A stretch of 64,000 nucleotides of DNA, taken from Marmoricola sp. (GTDB taxonomy: Bacteria; Actinomycetota; Actinomycetes; Propionibacteriales; Nocardioidaceae). Under the pieces are notes generated by a model that saw only the letters and a program-made list of their open reading frames with translations, was not told the origin of the DNA and did no database searches. The position numbers and the translations under genes are program-made. The stretch spans positions 97,761 to 161,760 of the forward strand of contig JAOPYE010000004.1 in the NCBI GenBank assembly GCA_025964775.1, given 5' to 3'. Positions 35,348-43,751 of this stretch are shown here, in pieces. Position 1 is the stretch's first letter, and each line of letters starts with the position of its first letter.

Positions 35348-36142
35348 ATGGCATCAACCGGCAAGAAATCCCTGGTGAGCCGCGCGAGTGCTGCCGCCCG
35401 CAAGGCGGTCGGCCGCCCGACACCAGCGACGAAGACGGCTCCTGCCAAGAAGGCTGCGCCGGTGAAGAGGACCGTCGTCGTGAAGAAGGCTGCGCCGGCC
35501 AAGAAGGCCGCACCGGCCAAGAAGGCGGCACCGGTCAAGAAGGCGGCACCGGTCAAGAAGGCTGCGCCGGCCAAGAAGGCTGCGCCGGTCAAGAAGGCTG
35601 CGCCGGTCAAGAAGGCTGCGCCGGCCAAGAAGGCCGCACCGGTCAAGAAGGCCGCACCGGTCAAGAAGGCCGCACCCGTCAAGAAGGCCGCACCGCCCGT
35701 CAAGAAGGCCGCGCCGGCCAAGGCGCCGCCGGCTGCGAAGCCGACCTCCGCCAAGCTGGTCGTCCTCGAAGCCGAGGACCCGTGGACCAAGGGCGAGCTC
35801 AACGAGGTGCGCAACCAGCTGCGCGCGGACGTCAAGCGCCTGCGCGTCGAGCTCGACGAGGTCGAGGGCGACCTCTCCGTGCTGATGCGCGATGCCGGCG
35901 AAGGGGCGGGCAACGACCAGGCCGATGTCGGCTCGGCCACGTTCGAGCGCGACCAGGAGATGACGATCGTCAACAACGCCCGGGACATGCTGGAGCAGTC
36001 CGAGCACGCCCTGAGCCGGATCGCCGACCGCACCTACGGGGTGTGCGAGATCTGCGGCAACCCGATCGGCAAGAATCGTTTGATGGCATTCCCGCGTGCG
36101 ACAATGTGCATGACATGCAAGCAGCGCGAGGAGCGTCGCTGA
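35348..36142 (+). CDS. DksA/TraR zinc-finger protein with histone-H1-like Lys/Ala/Pro tail
   Basis: A 264-residue protein in two parts. Residues 1-130 are a basic, low-complexity tail with 14 KKAAP motifs spaced mostly 6 residues apart, like bacterial H1-type proteins that bind DNA. Residues 135-264 form a coiled-coil and a DksA/TraR C4 zinc finger (C233, C236, C254, C257 in CEICG...CMTCK). DksA-family proteins bind RNA polymerase; the tail suggests nucleoid binding (inference). The acidic pair of DksA tip residues is not obvious. It overlaps or abuts lspA. Confidence 0.85.
   Translation: MASTGKKSLVSRASAAARKAVGRPTPATKTAPAKKAAPVKRTVVVKKAAPAKKAAPAKKAAPVKKAAPVKKAAPAKKAAPVKKAAPVKKAAPAKKAAPVKKAAPVKKAAPVKKAAPPVKKAAPAKAPPAAKPTSAKLVVLEAEDPWTKGELNEVRNQLRADVKRLRVELDEVEGDLSVLMRDAGEGAGNDQADVGSATFERDQEMTIVNNARDMLEQSEHALSRIADRTYGVCEICGNPIGKNRLMAFPRATMCMTCKQREERR
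35444..35717 (+). repeat. 18-bp tandem repeat coding for KKAAP(V/A)
   Basis: About 14 near-identical units of AAGAAGGC(T/C)GC(G/A)CCG followed by GTC or GCC encode the KKAAPV/KKAAPA tail of the DksA-like protein. Units differ mainly at synonymous sites and at the V/A position. Some adjacent blocks are identical over 36 bp or more, a sign of recent duplication or gene conversion. Repeat number is likely to vary between strains. Confidence 0.9.
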
Positions 36143-36723
36143 CCAGCGACACCGGGTCCGGTTCCGGGCCGAATCCAGAGCCGAACTCAGAGCCGAATTC
36201 TGGGGTCACCACCACGACGTCCCGTGCAGGGCTGATCCTCGCGATCGCCGTCCTCGCCTGGGGAATCGACCTGGCGACCAAGATCGTGGCGCAGCACCAG
36301 CTCGCTGATCGCGGTCCGGTCGACGTGATCGGGTCGCTGCTACGCCTGAACCTGACCCGCAACCCCGGTGCCGCCTTCAGCGCCGGCACCAGCATCACGC
36401 CGGTGATCAGCGTCTTCGCGTGCGTCGCCCTCGTCGTCGTCGCCCTGGTCGCCCGTCGCGTCCGTACGACGACCTGGGCCTGGGCGATCGGCCTGCTGCT
36501 CGCCGGGATCGCCGGCAACCTGACCGATCGACTGTTCCGCGAGCCCGGTCCGCTGCGCGGGCACGTCGTGGACTTCCTGGAGCTGCCGCACTGGCCGATC
36601 TTCAACGTCGCGGACATCTGCATCAACGTGGCTGCCGCGCTGATCATCCTGCAGTCGCTGCGCAGTGTCCCGCTCGGTGGACGAGCCCGGGCGCAGACGC
36701 CGCCGGCCGGGGCGGATTCGTGA
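36115..36723 (+). CDS. lspA: Lipoprotein signal peptidase (signal peptidase II)
   Basis: A membrane aspartyl protease of up to 202 residues with four transmembrane helices. The catalytic Asp motifs are [12 protein letters not shown] and [11 protein letters not shown], and [11 protein letters not shown] is conserved. The start is unclear: ATG 36115 overlaps the DksA-like gene by 28 bp and lacks an SD; a CTG at 36139 has GAGGAG 5-6 nt upstream and overlaps the upstream stop as CTGA. The N-terminus carries a Gly/Ser/Pro/Glu-rich insert ([16 protein letters not shown]) from a 12-bp repeat. The stop overlaps rluD. Confidence 0.88.
   Translation: MQAARGASLTSDTGSGSGPNPEPNSEPNSGVTTTTSRAGLILAIAVLAWGIDLATKIVAQHQLADRGPVDVIGSLLRLNLTRNPGAAFSAGTSITPVISVFACVALVVVALVARRVRTTTWAWAIGLLLAGIAGNLTDRLFREPGPLRGHVVDFLELPHWPIFNVADICINVAAALIILQSLRSVPLGGRARAQTPPAGADS
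36169..36204 (+). repeat. 12-bp repeat in the lspA N-terminus (3 units)
   Basis: CCGAATCCAGAG, CCGAACTCAGAG and CCGAATTCTGGG encode [12 protein letters not shown] ahead of the first transmembrane helix. The preceding GGTCCGGTTCCGGGCC is also G/S/P-coding. Similar 12-bp repeats occur in murD and the DUF3352 gene. Confidence 0.7.
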
Positions 36724-37655
36724 GCGCCGGACACGAGCGTGCCCTGCTGGTCCCCGAGAGCCTGGCCGGCGAACGGGTCGACGCCGGGCTGGCCAGGATG
36801 TTCGGGATCTCGCGGTCCAAGGCTGCCGACCTGCTCGGCCAGGGCCTGGTCCGCCTCGACGGTGCAGCGGCGATGAAGTCGGACCGGCTGCTGCCCGGCA
36901 CCATGCTCGAGGTCAGCCTGCCGCCCGTGGCCGATCCGCTGGAGATCAACGCCGAGGTCGTCGAGGGCATCACGGTGATCCACGACGACGAGTCGATCGT
37001 CGTGATCGACAAGCCGGTCGGTGTCGCCGTCCACCCGTCGATGGGATGGACCGGGCCGACGGTCGTCGGGCATCTCCAGGCCGCCGGGTACCGGATCGCC
37101 ACCAGCGGAGCGCCCGAGCGCCAGGGCATCGTCCAGCGTCTCGATGTCGGAACCTCGGGCGTCATGGTGATCTGCAAGGGCGAGCGCGCCTACTCGGTGC
37201 TCAAGAACGCCTTCCGGCACCGCGAGATCGACAAGACCTACCACGCCCTGGTCCAGGGACATCCTGATCCGCTCGAGGGCACGATCGACGCGCCGATCGG
37301 CCGGGCCCCGAAATCCGACTGGAAGTTCGCCGTCCGCGAGGACGGCAAGCACAGCGTCACGCACTACGAGACGCTCGAGGCGCACCGGTTCGCCAGCCTG
37401 CTCGAGATCCAGCTGGAGACCGGCCGGACGCACCAGATCCGGGTGCACATGGCCGCGCTCAAGCACCCCTGCGTCGGCGACCTTACCTACGGCGCCGACC
37501 CGACGCTCGCGAAACGGCTCGGCCTGGAGCGGCAGTGGCTGCACGCCGTACGGCTGGGTTTCACGCATCCTGATTCCGGCGAGTACGTCGAGTACACCTC
37601 GCCCTATCCTGAGGACCTGGCCCACGCCCTGGAGAAGATCCGAGATGCCGACTGA
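36720..37655 (+). CDS. 23S rRNA pseudouridine synthase, RluD family
   Basis: A 311-residue RluA/RluD-family enzyme. An S4 RNA-binding domain ([30 protein letters not shown]) is followed by the catalytic domain with [13 protein letters not shown] (catalytic Asp in RLDxxTSG), [15 protein letters not shown] and [24 protein letters not shown] 36720 overlaps the lspA stop; the lspA-rluD pair is common. The next gene starts inside its last codons. Confidence 0.92.
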   Translation: MSAGHERALLVPESLAGERVDAGLARMFGISRSKAADLLGQGLVRLDGAAAMKSDRLLPGTMLEVSLPPVADPLEINAEVVEGITVIHDDESIVVIDKPVGVAVHPSMGWTGPTVVGHLQAAGYRIATSGAPERQGIVQRLDVGTSGVMVICKGERAYSVLKNAFRHREIDKTYHALVQGHPDPLEGTIDAPIGRAPKSDWKFAVREDGKHSVTHYETLEAHRFASLLEIQLETGRTHQIRVHMAALKHPCVGDLTYGADPTLAKRLGLERQWLHAVRLGFTHPDSGEYVEYTSPYPEDLAHALEKIRDAD

Positions 37656-38415
37656 CCGTGTGCAGACCTCCGAGGTCAACCAGGAGCTGACCCAGGAAGT
37701 GATCCTGCGGCCGGCAGCGGCCGAGGACCTGGACGAGCTCGCCGAGCTGTACATCGCCACCCGTCGGGACGCAGCCCCGGCGATGCCGGCCGCGGTCCAC
37801 GCCGACGCAGAGATCCGCGCCTGGTTCGCCGGGCTCCCGCAAGGTCAGCCGGCCAGGGAGATCTGGCTGGCCGAGGACGGCGGCGAGGTCCTCGGTTTCG
37901 CGGTCCTCACCGACGCGTGGCTCGACTCGCTCTACGTCGGTCCGCAGCACCAGGCGACCGGGATCGGGTCGATGCTGCTCGACCTCGTCAAGGCGCAGCG
38001 GCCCGACGGCTTCGCGCTGTGGGTCTTCGCGAGCAACACCGCGGCCCGCACCTTCTACCACCGGCACGGCCTGGTCGAGCTCGAGCACACCGACGGATCC
38101 GCGAACGAGGAACGCTCACCGGACGTCCGGATGGCCTGGCCGGGGACCGACCCGGTCAGCTACCTGCGGGCGCAGATCGACGAGGTCGACGACGAGCTCG
38201 CGCTGCTGCTCGCGCGGCGCTTCGCGCTGACGGCAGCCGTGCAGGGGTACAAGGAACGCGGCGGGCAGCAGGGGCGTGATCCGGAGCGAGAGCGCGAGAT
38301 CGCCGACCGGATGGCCGCGCACGCCCCCGGTCTGGGTGCCGAGCCGATCGCCCGCATCATGCACACCGTGATCAGCGAGTCCCTGGACGCCTACGAGTCG
38401 GGCAGCTCGCGGTGA
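37645..38415 (+). CDS. GNAT acetyltransferase fused to an AroQ-type chorismate mutase
   Basis: A 256-residue two-domain protein. Residues 18-165 are a GNAT domain ([21 protein letters not shown]; acetyl-CoA motif [18 protein letters not shown] at 97-112; [13 protein letters not shown]). Residues 172-250 match AroQ chorismate mutase: [32 protein letters not shown] with R175, R191/R192 and K203, then RDPEREREI with D212 and E216, the expected active-site set. The fusion is in one uninterrupted frame. It might supply prephenate for Phe/Tyr and acetylate an unknown substrate. ATG 37645 overlaps the upstream stop by 11 bp. Confidence 0.85.
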   Translation: MPTDRVQTSEVNQELTQEVILRPAAAEDLDELAELYIATRRDAAPAMPAAVHADAEIRAWFAGLPQGQPAREIWLAEDGGEVLGFAVLTDAWLDSLYVGPQHQATGIGSMLLDLVKAQRPDGFALWVFASNTAARTFYHRHGLVELEHTDGSANEERSPDVRMAWPGTDPVSYLRAQIDEVDDELALLLARRFALTAAVQGYKERGGQQGRDPEREREIADRMAAHAPGLGAEPIARIMHTVISESLDAYESGSSR

Positions 38416-38484
38416 GGCCCGGATCACCCGGTGCTGCACCCCCTTCTGGGGAACCCGCTCCGATCCGGGTACGTTGAACCAGAC

Positions 38485-39375
38485 ATGCATCAGCACTTCA
38501 ACGGCCTGAAGACGACCCTCCTGCTCGGCGGGATCTTCGGCCTGCTCCTGGCCATCGGCGGCGCGATCGGTGGCGCGACGGGCAACATGTCGTATCTCTG
38601 GATCTTCGCGCTCGTCGGTCTCGGGATGACGGCGTACGGGTACTGGAACTCCGACAAGATCGCGATCAAGGCGATGCGTGCCTACCCGGTGACCGAGCAG
38701 CAGCAGCCGGCGATGTACCGGATCGTCCGGGAGCTCTCGGCGAAGGCCGGCCAGCCGATGCCCACCCTCTTCGTCTCACCCACCCAGGCGCCGAACGCGT
38801 TCGCGACCGGGCGCAACCCCCAGCACGCGGCGGTCTGCTGCACCGAGGGCATCCTGACGCTGCTCGACGAGCGCGAGCTGCGCGGAGTCCTGGGGCACGA
38901 GCTGATGCACGTCTACAACCGCGACATCCTGACCTCGTCGGTCGCTGCAGCCGTGGCCGGTGTGATCACGTCGGTGGCGCAGATGCTGATGTGGGCCGGC
39001 ATGTTCGGCGGTTTCGGCGGCGGCAACAACGACGACGACCGACCGAACCCGCTCGCGTTGCTCGCGATCGCGTTGCTGGCGCCGATCGCCGCGTCCGTCA
39101 TCCAGATGGCGATCAGCAGGACCCGCGAGTACGACGCGGACGAGGACGGCTCGAAGCTGACCGGCGACCCGCTGGCGCTGGCGAGTGCCCTGAACAAGCT
39201 CGAGAACGGGGTCTCGGCGTACCCGTTGCAGCCGACCCCGCAGCTGCAGAACGCCAGCCACCTGATGATCGCGAACCCGTTCCGGGGCCAGGACGTCTCG
39301 AAGCTGTTCTCGACCCACCCGCCGACCGCGGACCGGATCGCACGGCTCAACGAGATGGCCCGCGGCGGGGTCTAG
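38485..39375 (+). CDS. htpX: Membrane zinc metalloprotease HtpX
   Basis: A 296-residue M48-family protease with two N-terminal transmembrane helices ([19 protein letters not shown] and the next), the zinc site H138ELMH and the distal [12 protein letters not shown], and two further hydrophobic segments. Degrades damaged membrane proteins. ATG 38485 matches the family; TACGTT (38470-38475) nearby suggests a very short leader. A Gly/Asn/Asp-rich loop ([15 protein letters not shown]) is typical. Confidence 0.94.
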   Translation: MHQHFNGLKTTLLLGGIFGLLLAIGGAIGGATGNMSYLWIFALVGLGMTAYGYWNSDKIAIKAMRAYPVTEQQQPAMYRIVRELSAKAGQPMPTLFVSPTQAPNAFATGRNPQHAAVCCTEGILTLLDERELRGVLGHELMHVYNRDILTSSVAAAVAGVITSVAQMLMWAGMFGGFGGGNNDDDRPNPLALLAIALLAPIAASVIQMAISRTREYDADEDGSKLTGDPLALASALNKLENGVSAYPLQPTPQLQNASHLMIANPFRGQDVSKLFSTHPPTADRIARLNEMARGGV

Positions 39376-39502
39376 CACGACACGCCGGGGCTGTCGGTCC
39401 TCGATGTCAGACTGCCGTAGGCTGGCGCTCTTCCCCTAGCGTCCAGACAGTTGGCTCGCGACCCCTCCGAGACCCCGCTTGGGAAGGTGTGACCCCCGCT
39501 CC

Positions 39503-42500
39503 ATGTCGAACGGCTCCGGCGACAACTTCGTCCACCTCCACGTCCACACCGAGTACTCGATGCTCGACGGGGCGGCCAGGCTGGGGAAGATGGCCGAACG
39601 GACCGCCGAGCTCGGGATGCCCGCGATCGCGATGACCGATCACGGCAACGTGTTCGGCGCCTACGAGTTCTACGCCAAGGCCAAGGCAGCCGGGATCAAG
39701 CCGATCATCGGGATCGAGGCGTACTTCGCTCCGAACATCTCGCGGTTCGAGAAGAAGGGCATCAACTTCTACGACGGCGGCCCGGACGACGTCTCGGCGC
39801 GCGGTGCCTACACGCACATGACCCTGCTCTCGGAGTCGACCGAGGGCATGCACAACCTCTTCCGGCTCTCGACCGGCGCCTGGCGCGACGGGTTCTTCAA
39901 GCACCCCCGGATGGACCGCGAGCTGCTCGCCCAGCACAGCAGGGGCATCATCGGCACCACCGGGTGCCCGTCCGGTGAGGTCCAGGTCCACCTGCGCTAC
40001 GGCAACTACGACGCCGCCCGGCAGGCGGCCGCCGACTTCCAGGACATCCTGGGACGCGAGAACTACTTCCTCGAGCTCATGGACCACGGTCTCGACATCG
40101 AGCGCCGGGTGCGTGACGGGCTGTTGAAGCTCGGCAAGGACCTTGCCATCCCGCTGCTGGCCACCAACGACTCGCACTACGTCGACCAGGCCGACGCGAA
40201 GTCCCAGGAACACCTGCTCTGCATCAACTCCGGCAGCACCATGGACATCCCGGCCGGTGACGGCCCGGGGCAGCGGTTCGCCTTCTCCGGCGACGGGTAC
40301 TACATCAAGTCGCCCGCCGAGATGCGCGCTCTCTGGGTCGACCAGTACGACCTGCGCGAGGCGTGCGACAACACCCTGCTGATCGCCGAGCGCTGCAACG
40401 TCGAGTTCACCGAGGGCAACGGCACCTACATGCCACGGTTCCCGTGTCCTCCGGGCGAGGACGAGACCTCCTGGATGATCAAGGAAGTCGAGAAGGGGCT
40501 GCGCTACCGCTACCCGAACGGCATCTCCGAAGCGGTCCGCAAGCAGGCCGACTTCGAGGTCGGCGTGATCACCCAGATGGGTTTCCCCGGCTACTTCCTG
40601 GTCGTCGCCGACTTCATCAACTGGGCCAAGGACAACGGCATCCGGGTCGGACCGGGCCGCGGGTCGGGCGCGGGCTCGATGGTGGCCTACGCGATGCGGA
40701 TCACCGACCTCGACCCGCTGGTGCACGGCCTGATCTTCGAGCGCTTCCTGAACCCCGACCGGATCTCGATGCCCGACTTCGACATCGACTTCGACGAGCG
40801 TCGGCGTGGTGAGGTGATCCGCTACGTCACCGATAAGTACGGCGACGACCGCGTCTCGATGATCGTCACCTACGGCACCATCAAGGCCAAGCAGGCGGTC
40901 AAGGACTCCTCGCGGATCCTCGGGTACCCGTTCGCGATGGGGGACCGGATCACCAAGGCGATGCCGGCGGCGGTGATGGGCAAGGACGTGCCGCTGCAGG
41001 AGATCTTCGACCCCGCGCACAAGCGCTTCGGGGAAGGCGGCGACTTCCGGGCGCTCTACGACGGTGACGCCGACGTCAAGCGCGTGGTCGACACGGCCAT
41101 CGGCATCGAGGGGCTCAAGCGCCAGTGGGGCGTGCACGCGGCCGGCGTGATCATGTCGAGCGAGCCGCTGATCGACGTGATCCCGCTGCTCAAGCGGCCC
41201 GCCGACGGCGCGATGATCACCCAGTTCGACTACCCGACGTGCGAGGCCCTGGGCCTGATCAAGATGGACTTCCTCGGGTTGCGCAACCTCACGGTGCTCG
41301 ACGACGCGGTCAAGAACATCGCGATCAACCGCAACGAGACGGTCGTGCTGGAGGAGCTCGAGCTGACCGATCCGGCCACCTACGACCTGCTCGCGCGCGG
41401 CGACACCCTCGGTGTCTTCCAGCTGGACGGCGGTCCGATGCGCGCGCTGCTGCGCTCGATGAAGCCGGACCAGTTCGAGGACATCTCAGCGGTCGGCGCG
41501 CTCTACCGGCCCGGCCCGATGGGCGCCGACTCGCACAACAAGTACGCGCGTCGCAAGACCGGTCGCGAACCGGTCGAGCCGATCCACCCCGAGCTGGCCG
41601 AGGCGCTGGAGGACGTCCTGGGCGAGACCTACGGGTTGATCGTCTACCAGGAGCAGGTCATGGCGATCGCCCAGAAGCTCGCCGGCTACACCCTGGGCCA
41701 GGCCGACCTGCTGCGTCGCGCGATGGGCAAGAAGAAGAAGTCCGAGCTGGACAAGCAGTTCGAGACGTTCTCGGCGGGCATGATCGAGCGCGGCTACTCG
41801 GCAGGCGCGGTCAAGACGCTGTGGGACATCCTGCTGCCGTTCTCGGACTACGCCTTCAACAAGGCGCACTCGGCGGCGTACGGGGTGGTCTCGTACTACA
41901 CCGCCTACCTCAAGGCGAACTACCCCGCGGAGTACATGGCCGCGCTCCTGACCTCGGTCAAGGACGACAAGGACAAGATGGCGATCTACCTCAACGAGGC
42001 TCGCCGGATGAAGATCCAGGTGCTGCCGCCCGACGTCAACGAGTCCCAGGCGAACTTCACCCCGGTCGGCAACGACATCCGCTTCGGGCTCGGTGCCATC
42101 CGCAACGTCGGCCACACGGTCGTCGACGGCATCGTGGGTGGCCGGACCGAGAAGGGCCGGTACGTCGACTTCAACGACTTCATGGAGAAGGTCCCCGCGC
42201 TGGTGTGCAACAAGCGCGTGCTGGAGTCGCTGGTCAAGGCGGGCGCGTTCGACGACATGAAGCACAAGCGCCGCGCGCTCGTCGCGATCCACGAGACCGC
42301 GGTCGACCAGTACATCGACATCAAGAGGAACGAGGCGATCGGTCAGGACTCGCTCTTCGCAGGCCTCGACGGGCTCGACGGCGCGGACGCGATCGGCTTC
42401 GGCGTCTCCGTCAGCGTCCCGGACATCGAGGAGTGGGACAAGATGACCCTCCTCGGCCACGAGCGCGAGATGCTCGGCCTCTACGTCAGCGATCACCCGC

Positions 42501-43069
42501 TGCTGGGCCTCGAGCACGTGCTCGCTGCTTCCAGCGACTGCACCATCGGCCAGCTCATGCTCGACGAGGAGCGTGCCGACAACTCCACCGTGACGATCAC
42601 CGGTCTGGTCACCTCGGTGCAGCGCAAGATGACCAAGCGCGGCGACACCTGGGCGATGGTGACCGTCGAGGACCTCGACGGAGCGATCGACGTCCTGCTG
42701 TTCCCGAGCGCCTACCAGCTGGCAGCCACGCACCTCATCGACGACGCCATCATCACCGTCAAGGGCCGGCTGTCACGGCAGAAGGACCAGCCCGAGCTGC
42801 ACGGTCAGGAGGTCACGCTGCCCGACATCAACGACGGCCCGAGCGGACCCGTGGTGATCTCGATGCCCTCGACACGTTGTACTGCTCCGGTGGTCGAGGC
42901 CCTCAAGGACGTCCTCGCCACCCATCCCGGGATGTCGGAGGTCAGGTTGAAGCTCTTGGCACGTGGGTCGACGACCGTGCTCCGGCTCGACGACCGGCTG
43001 CGGGTGGCGCCGAGCCCGGCCCTGTTCGCCGACCTCAAGGCCCTGCTCGGTCCGGGGTGCCTGGGATGA
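39503..43069 (+). CDS. dnaE: DNA polymerase III subunit alpha
   Basis: The 1188-residue replicative polymerase. The N-terminal PHP domain (FVHLHVHTEYSMLDGAARL, MTDHGNVFGAYEF), the catalytic acidic motif PDFDIDFDERRRGEVI, RVGPGRGSGAGSMVAYA, the helix-hairpin-helix and a C-terminal OB fold (VTITGLVTSVQRKMTKRGDTWAMVTVEDLDG) are all present. ATG 39503 matches the family N-terminus. TAGGCT (39418-39423) is a -10 candidate giving about a 70-nt leader. Its length and gene context fit DnaE1, not the mutagenic DnaE2. Confidence 0.97.
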   Translation: MSNGSGDNFVHLHVHTEYSMLDGAARLGKMAERTAELGMPAIAMTDHGNVFGAYEFYAKAKAAGIKPIIGIEAYFAPNISRFEKKGINFYDGGPDDVSARGAYTHMTLLSESTEGMHNLFRLSTGAWRDGFFKHPRMDRELLAQHSRGIIGTTGCPSGEVQVHLRYGNYDAARQAAADFQDILGRENYFLELMDHGLDIERRVRDGLLKLGKDLAIPLLATNDSHYVDQADAKSQEHLLCINSGSTMDIPAGDGPGQRFAFSGDGYYIKSPAEMRALWVDQYDLREACDNTLLIAERCNVEFTEGNGTYMPRFPCPPGEDETSWMIKEVEKGLRYRYPNGISEAVRKQADFEVGVITQMGFPGYFLVVADFINWAKDNGIRVGPGRGSGAGSMVAYAMRITDLDPLVHGLIFERFLNPDRISMPDFDIDFDERRRGEVIRYVTDKYGDDRVSMIVTYGTIKAKQAVKDSSRILGYPFAMGDRITKAMPAAVMGKDVPLQEIFDPAHKRFGEGGDFRALYDGDADVKRVVDTAIGIEGLKRQWGVHAAGVIMSSEPLIDVIPLLKRPADGAMITQFDYPTCEALGLIKMDFLGLRNLTVLDDAVKNIAINRNETVVLEELELTDPATYDLLARGDTLGVFQLDGGPMRALLRSMKPDQFEDISAVGALYRPGPMGADSHNKYARRKTGREPVEPIHPELAEALEDVLGETYGLIVYQEQVMAIAQKLAGYTLGQADLLRRAMGKKKKSELDKQFETFSAGMIERGYSAGAVKTLWDILLPFSDYAFNKAHSAAYGVVSYYTAYLKANYPAEYMAALLTSVKDDKDKMAIYLNEARRMKIQVLPPDVNESQANFTPVGNDIRFGLGAIRNVGHTVVDGIVGGRTEKGRYVDFNDFMEKVPALVCNKRVLESLVKAGAFDDMKHKRRALVAIHETAVDQYIDIKRNEAIGQDSLFAGLDGLDGADAIGFGVSVSVPDIEEWDKMTLLGHEREMLGLYVSDHPLLGLEHVLAASSDCTIGQLMLDEERADNSTVTITGLVTSVQRKMTKRGDTWAMVTVEDLDGAIDVLLFPSAYQLAATHLIDDAIITVKGRLSRQKDQPELHGQEVTLPDINDGPSGPVVISMPSTRCTAPVVEALKDVLATHPGMSEVRLKLLARGSTTVLRLDDRLRVAPSPALFADLKALLGPGCLG

Positions 43070-43716
43070 GCGAGCAGCCCCCCTTCGTCCCACCCGGTCC
43101 GGCGTACGAGCCGGCGCAGGGGCACACGGCTCCGCCCGTGTGGCCGCCGTACGGCAGCCCGGTCCTGCCACCCGAGCCGCGACCGGAGCCCGCCGAGCAG
43201 GTCCGGCTCGCCGCGATCGACCTGGGTGTGATCGCAGCGTGGTTCCTCGTCGCCGGCCTCCTCGGCGCGCTGATCTGGTGGCAGGTCACGCCACTCGCGG
43301 AGTACACCCGGACGAGCGACAACGGTGTCCTGGACGAGCAACAGCTCGGCAAGCAGTTCGCCACCGACGGCTGGTTCTTCACCATTGCGCTTGCCGGGGG
43401 CCTGCTCAGCGGCATCGTCCTCGCGCTGTGGCGCCGCCGCGACCCGATCGTGACCGTGGTCCTGCTGGCACTCGGCGGAGTCTTCGCCACCGCCGTCATG
43501 ATGCAGGCCGGCCTGTTGTTCGGACCCGCCAATCCGGGCGACGTGCTCAAGACGGTCGCAGTCGGGGCGAAGGTCCCGCTCCAGCTCAAGACGTCGGCAG
43601 GAACCGTCTGGATCGCGTGGTCGATGGGCGCGATGTTCGGTGCGCTCGGGGTCCTGTGGCTTGGTCCTGATCGCCCTGGCGTGGATCAGCGTCCACAGCC
43701 ACGTGCGCCCGGGTAG
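43066..43716 (+). CDS. Four-helix membrane protein of unknown function
   Basis: A 216-residue protein. The first 45 residues are Pro-rich and cytoplasmic (PPFVPPGPAYEPAQG..., PPEPRPEPAEQ), then four transmembrane helices: about 50-70, 100-118, 125-145 and 180-198. ATG 43066 overlaps the dnaE stop by 4 bp, so it is co-translated with the polymerase. I do not recognise a confident family; a DUF2567-like actinobacterial membrane protein is possible. Confidence 0.68.
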   Translation: MSEQPPFVPPGPAYEPAQGHTAPPVWPPYGSPVLPPEPRPEPAEQVRLAAIDLGVIAAWFLVAGLLGALIWWQVTPLAEYTRTSDNGVLDEQQLGKQFATDGWFFTIALAGGLLSGIVLALWRRRDPIVTVVLLALGGVFATAVMMQAGLLFGPANPGDVLKTVAVGAKVPLQLKTSAGTVWIAWSMGAMFGALGVLWLGPDRPGVDQRPQPRAPG

Positions 43717-43751
43717 GGTTCGGGCGTCATGGGGACGAACCGAGGGGCAGC

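Noticed and set aside
35444..35717. Possible CRISPR or non-coding repeat array
   Set aside because: Units are contiguous with no spacers, keep frame, and encode KKAAP(V/A) inside a protein ending in an intact zinc finger.
33091..36723. A plus-strand open frame of about 1200 codons opposite ileS and running into lspA
   Set aside because: It is antisense to the clear ileS gene and crosses the T-box and the DksA-like gene; its translation is low-complexity and matches nothing until the real lspA part.
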